NCBI GenBank assembly: GCA_004562765.1
Contig: SFRL01000078.1
Span: 1 to 9,264, forward strand
Direction of reading: 5' to 3'
From: a bacterium
Lineage (GTDB): Bacteria; Bacillota; Clostridia; Lachnospirales; Lachnospiraceae
Length of the DNA: 9,264 bases
Shown in pieces: positions 6,718 to 9,264 of the stretch (position 1 is its first letter; each line of letters starts with the position of its first letter). Below the pieces are notes generated by a model, which saw only the letters and a list, made by a program, of their open reading frames with translations, searched no databases and was not told where the DNA came from. The position numbers were made by a program, and so were the translations under genes.

Positions 6718-6854
6718 ATACAGAAAAAGCGTGTAGAAATAATAGATTATCACCGGCAGATAAACAGTATTTTAATGCTGAGGAAGATGTAGAACTGGAA
6801 GTTGATTTTTTATGGACATTTTCACATCCCTATGTCATACTGTTTATACAATGA
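6714..6854 (+). CDS. Short hypothetical protein overlapping the pRiA4b-like gene
   Basis: The 46-residue frame starts MNTEKACRNNRLSPADKQYF, with its ATG overlapping the TGA of the previous gene in an ATGA (6714-6717). It is acidic in the middle (NAEEDVELEVDFLW) and ends with SHPYVILFIQ. The protein-like composition and coupled start favour real coding over chance. I do not recognise it. It may be a small partner, or the beginning of a longer gene truncated before guaA. The frame stops 40 bases before the guaA start. Confidence 0.4.
   Translation: MNTEKACRNNRLSPADKQYFNAEEDVELEVDFLWTFSHPYVILFIQ
6821..6850 (+). promoter_or_regulatory. Candidate promoter for guaA
   Basis: TTCACA (6821-6826) matches the -35 consensus at five of six positions. 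TATACA (6845-6850) is a fair -10, 18 bases away. Transcription would start near 6857-6860, at the edge of the 16-bp palindrome and about 35 bases before the guaA ATG. It is predicted from hexamer matches only. Confidence 0.4.
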
Positions 6855-6859
6855 TAATA

Positions 6860-6875
6860 TTGTCTTTTAAGACAA
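6860..6875. promoter_or_regulatory. 16-bp palindrome in the guaA leader
   Basis: TTGTCTTTTAAGACAA consists of perfect 7-base inverted arms around a TT centre. It ends 5 bases before the AGGGG ribosome binding site (6881-6885). Its position at the predicted transcription start suits a repressor operator; as RNA the two-base loop is too tight for a good full-length hairpin. It is not a PurR-type box that I recognise. Confidence 0.4.
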
Positions 6876-6893
6876 ATGAAAGGGGATTTTACA

Positions 6894-7877
6894 ATGGAAG
6901 AAATTAGACGTCCTGACGATATGGTCAGGATAACGACACCGGAGCTTGCGCAGGCATTTATCGATGAACAGATTAAAAAAATCCGTGAGCAGGTGGGAGA
7001 CAAAAAAGTGTTACTTGCACTTTCAGGTGGTGTGGATTCATCTGTAGTAGCAGCACTTTTGATTAAAGCAATTGGAGATCAGCTTACTAGCGTGCACGTA
7101 AATCATGGTCTTCTTCGTAAAGGAGAGCCAGAGCAGGTGATCGAAGTTTTCCGGAACCAGATGAAAGCAAACCTTGTCTATGTTGATGCAACAGATCGTT
7201 TTCTTGATAAATTAGCGGGAGTAACAGATCCGGAGACAAAGAGAATGATTATTGGGGGAGAGTTTATCGAAGTATTTGCAGAAGAAGCCCGTAAACTTGA
7301 TGGAGTAGAGTTCCTTGCACAGGGAACAATCTGGCCGGACATTCTTGAGAGTGAAGAAGGAATCAAGGCACATCATAACGCAGGCGGACTCCCTGAGGAT
7401 CTGGATTTTGAATTGGTTGAACCGATCAAGATACTTTTTAAGGATGAGGTTCGTGTTGTTGGAGAACAGCTTGGCCTTCCGCATGGTATGGTATATCGCC
7501 AGCCGTTCCCAGGTCCGGGGCTTGGTGTTCGCTGCCCAGGTGCAATCACCCGCGATAGACTGGAAGCAGTTCGTGAATCCGATGCCATTCTTCGCGAAGA
7601 GTTTGCAAAGAATGGTCTGGAAGGAAAAGTATGGCAGTATTTCACAGTAGTGCCGGATTTCAGATCTACAGGTGTAAAAGAGGGAAAGAGAGCATTTGAG
7701 TGGTCTGTTATCATCCGCGCAGTCAATACAAAAGATGCAATGACTGCAACTGTTGAGAACATTCCTTTTGATCTGATGTGTCATCTGGTAGAGCGAATCA
7801 CACATGAGGTTCCTGGCGTAAACCGTGTACTCTATGATTTTACACCGAAGCCAACCGGAACGATTGAATTCGAATAG
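6894..7877 (+). CDS. guaA: GMP synthase, ATP-pyrophosphatase subunit only (no glutaminase domain)
   Basis: A 327-residue protein that aminates XMP to GMP using ATP, the last step of guanine nucleotide synthesis, in the cytoplasm. AGGGG 8 bases upstream selects this ATG. The PP-loop SGGVDSS is at residues 44-50. The pyrophosphatase fold continues with HGLLRKGE, GVTDPETKR, LAQGTIWPD and HHNAGGLPEDLDFEL, and the dimerisation domain carries RQPFPGPGLGVR, WQYFTVVPDFRS and the C-terminal KPTGTIEFE. Bacterial GuaA is normally about 510-525 residues with an N-terminal class I glutamine amidotransferase. Here that domain is absent, and the protein has only a short leader (MEEIRRPDDMVRI) before the pyrophosphatase part, as in split archaeal GuaAB. 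The upstream 1.3 kb encodes no amidotransferase. It must use free ammonia or a glutaminase encoded elsewhere. A terminator follows, so it is transcribed alone. Confidence 0.93.
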   Translation: MEEIRRPDDMVRITTPELAQAFIDEQIKKIREQVGDKKVLLALSGGVDSSVVAALLIKAIGDQLTSVHVNHGLLRKGEPEQVIEVFRNQMKANLVYVDATDRFLDKLAGVTDPETKRMIIGGEFIEVFAEEARKLDGVEFLAQGTIWPDILESEEGIKAHHNAGGLPEDLDFELVEPIKILFKDEVRVVGEQLGLPHGMVYRQPFPGPGLGVRCPGAITRDRLEAVRESDAILREEFAKNGLEGKVWQYFTVVPDFRSTGVKEGKRAFEWSVIIRAVNTKDAMTATVENIPFDLMCHLVERITHEVPGVNRVLYDFTPKPTGTIEFE

Positions 7878-7882
7878 CGGAC

Positions 7883-7927
7883 ATAAGAGTCAACTTTCCT
7901 TTGTTTTCAAGGAAAATTGGCTCTTAT
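7883..7927 (+). terminator. Rho-independent terminator of guaA
   Basis: ATAAGAGTCAACTTTCCTT (7883-7901) pairs with AAGGAAAATTGGCTCTTAT (7909-7927), giving 19 positions with one C-A mismatch and one G-U pair around a TGTTTTC loop. It begins 5 bases after the guaA stop. The T-run after the stem is short (TTAG), but the last part of the stem is U-rich. Confidence 0.8.
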
Positions 7928-7975
7928 TTAGAAAACAATCATAAAAGTATTTTGATTTAGAAAAGGAATTACAGG

Positions 7976-9055
7976 ATGGAACTGACAAATCATTTTTTTT
8001 TGCAGGCAAAAAACAGAGGATATAATCAAAGACTTATTGACAATGTTGCTTTTGTGTATATTCTGGTGTCCGACCCGGTCAGCCATTGGAAAAATCAGGT
8101 TCAGGTTGATTCTTGTATCCAAAAAATCAAGCAGGTATCCGGTATGCTGACACAGGAGGCAAGAAAACAGCACGTAAATATCAGGATCAAAGATTTTGTG
8201 CTGAAATCATCTTCAAATGATATTGTTTCTATAGAAACTGCGAAGGGATGGCATACCCGCATTATACAAAAAATACATCGCGCCTCTTTGAAAGAACTTC
8301 AAAACGAAATCAAAAAATCTCAGGATTTTACAGAAGTTGCAGTCATTTTTTTATTTAACCGTGTGGACCGATGCTTTGCACACCAAGTCGTAAATAATTT
8401 ATATGACGATGAATTTGCTGTTGCCTATGCTGCTTGCTCCGCTAACGACATAGCTCATGAAATCCTTCATTTATTTGGCGCAGTTGATTTCTATTACATG
8501 GAACAGGTCCGAAAAGCGGCAGAAAAGCATCTGCGAGGAGGGCTTATGATGGGAAATACGCAAGAAATAATCATTGATGATCTCAACATGTATCTGATTG
8601 GATGGCACCAAAAACTCTCGTGGCGGGCCACTGCATTTTTAAAGGAAGTTCAGACAGTTACCCGTGCAGAATGGGAAGCTTCCCTAAAAACTAAAGTCGT
8701 AGATGGGAATGGTCGAATAGTTTTTTCAAACGGTGACATTTATGAAGGTGCCTTAACTCATGGACAGCCCAATGGGTATGGCACATATTATTTCAAAGAT
8801 GGAAGCCGCTATATTGGCGATGTCAGATCAGGAAAATTACATGGACATGGTAAAATTATCTATGCCAATGGTGATCAGTATGAAGGAAGCCTGAAAGACT
8901 CCAAATTGGAAGGAAGAGGTGTTTTATCCAGAAAAAATGGCGACTATTACGTGGGAGAATTTTCTGACAACACTTATAATGGATATGGTGAATATCACTA
9001 TGCATTCGGAAAAATTAAGCAGGGGTACTGGAAAAATGGTAAGCTGATTTTATAA
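7976..9055 (+). CDS. Predicted zinc metalloprotease-like protein with C-terminal MORN repeats
   Basis: A 359-residue protein; AAAAGGA 8 bases upstream supports the ATG. There is no signal peptide or membrane segment, so it is predicted cytoplasmic. Residues 161-171 (HEILHLFGAVD) fit HExxHxxGxxD, the metzincin-type zinc site with Asp as third ligand, and LMMGN at 190-194 could be the Met-turn. I know no named family for this N-terminal domain, so protease activity is inferred from the motif. Residues 256-347 are four 23-residue MORN repeats starting at Y256, Y279, Y302 and Y325 (for example YEGALTHGQPNGYGTYYF), with a partial fifth from 348. MORN repeats form beta-hairpin arrays that bind lipids or proteins in eukaryotes; bacterial roles are largely unknown. 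The gene stands alone between two terminators and its stop codon is within its own terminator loop. Confidence 0.85.
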   Translation: MELTNHFFLQAKNRGYNQRLIDNVAFVYILVSDPVSHWKNQVQVDSCIQKIKQVSGMLTQEARKQHVNIRIKDFVLKSSSNDIVSIETAKGWHTRIIQKIHRASLKELQNEIKKSQDFTEVAVIFLFNRVDRCFAHQVVNNLYDDEFAVAYAACSANDIAHEILHLFGAVDFYYMEQVRKAAEKHLRGGLMMGNTQEIIIDDLNMYLIGWHQKLSWRATAFLKEVQTVTRAEWEASLKTKVVDGNGRIVFSNGDIYEGALTHGQPNGYGTYYFKDGSRYIGDVRSGKLHGHGKIIYANGDQYEGSLKDSKLEGRGVLSRKNGDYYVGEFSDNTYNGYGEYHYAFGKIKQGYWKNGKLIL

Positions 9056-9071
9056 TAGCTTACCATTTTTC
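9031..9071 (+). terminator. Rho-independent terminator overlapping the end of the MORN gene
   Basis: GAAAAATGGTAAGCT (9031-9045) and AGCTTACCATTTTTC (9057-9071) form a perfect 15-bp stem around an 11-base loop. The left arm codes for the last residues of the MORN protein and the loop contains the TAA stop at 9053-9055. The five-T run is part of the right arm. The near-symmetrical A- and T-runs mean it could also act on transcripts from the opposite strand. Confidence 0.8.
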
Positions 9072-9092
9072 ATGTCATTCTCGATAAAATGA

Positions 9093-9194
9093 ATTTTCTG
9101 TGTTTTATTAAAGGACTTAGAATTAAAAGAAATTTTATCAACAGAGCAGGGAGTTCCGGATATCCGCCAGGGTTGTTTCATGAAGAATAATTGA
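9093..9194 (+). pseudogene. Coding-like tail remnant of an unidentified gene
   Basis: After an in-frame TGA at 9090-9092, 33 codons read LLKDLELKEILSTEQGVPDI and RQGCFMKNN before TGA at 9192-9194. There is no start codon near the front. The amino-acid mix and codon choice look like real protein, and a terminator follows 23 bases after the stop, as for the 3' end of a gene. The family is not recognised. The competing 33-codon ATG frame at 9089-9190 has no ribosome binding site and a poorer composition. The call is speculative. Confidence 0.3.
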
Positions 9195-9217
9195 TAATAA
9201 TAAATACTGCATTTTTA

Positions 9218-9264
9218 CGAGGGATAGGGAAGCTATACATATTTTCCATATCCCTCGACTTTTT
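9218..9264 (+). terminator. Rho-independent terminator at the window end
   Basis: CGAGGGATA (9218-9226) pairs with TATCCCTCG (9249-9257); past a G-A mismatch, GGAA (9228-9231) pairs with TTCC (9244-9247). A T-run (9260-9264) follows and continues to the window edge. The T-run direction makes it a plus-strand terminator, serving whatever is transcribed from 9072-9217. Confidence 0.75.

Noticed and set aside
7212..7805. A 197-codon minus-strand frame opposite guaA.
   Set aside because: It is entirely antisense to well-conserved guaA coding, Cys/Ser/Leu-rich and without known motifs.
1..9264. CRISPR arrays, tRNA or rRNA genes, and complete insertion sequences.
   Set aside because: No spaced direct repeats, cloverleaf sequences, rRNA-like blocks or transposase with terminal inverted repeats were found by reading both strands.

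Overview
The window looks like chromosome of a gut Firmicute, most likely a Lachnospiraceae-type Clostridium. The reasons are AGGAGG-like ribosome binding sites, clostridial-style lipoproteins, a LemA/DUF3137 operon, a pRiA4b ORF-3-like gene, guaA and a MORN-repeat protein. No rRNA, tRNA or CRISPR array is visible. The genus cannot be fixed from sequence alone.

Left half (1-4931, minus strand, moderately GC-rich). A single operon-like run is read right to left: an intact lipoprotein (4907-3969), a second lipoprotein gene interrupted by three in-frame TAG codons (3956-3036), a third broken lipoprotein gene (3017 to about 2670), a fused tail remnant of a DUF3137 gene (about 2668-2554), a DUF3137 gene split by a frameshift (2557-1653), LemA (1603-1085), an intact DUF3137 membrane protein (1055-174), and the start of another small membrane protein that runs off the window. 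Spacing is tight, with 4-base ATGA or GTGA overlaps at three junctions. LemA and DUF3137 proteins are often neighbours and probably work together at the membrane, although their function is not established. The operon has suffered tandem duplication followed by decay: at least three DUF3137 copies and three lipoprotein copies are seen, and only one of each is intact.

Middle (4932-5560). A short promoter-like region with an imperfect palindrome precedes the lipoprotein operon. Next comes the catalytic half of a tyrosine recombinase on the plus strand, broken by frameshifts and one in-frame TAG. Immediately after its stop lies an 8-bp inverted repeat, and base composition then drops to clearly AT-rich. 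I infer that this is one end of an old integrated element carrying the left-hand operon.

Right half (5561-9264, plus strand, AT-rich). A pRiA4b ORF-3-like gene is split into two overlapping frames and followed by an overlapping short ORF. Then comes guaA encoding only the ATP-pyrophosphatase part of GMP synthase (no glutaminase domain), with its own promoter, a 16-bp palindrome and a strong terminator. Then comes a protein with a metzincin-like zinc motif (HExxHxxGxxD) joined to four to five MORN repeats, whose stop codon sits inside its terminator hairpin. A short coding-like remnant and a final terminator close the window.

The most noteworthy items are the metalloprotease-like/MORN fusion, the glutaminase-less GuaA, the multi-copy decaying LemA/DUF3137/lipoprotein operon, and the cluster of in-frame TAG codons.
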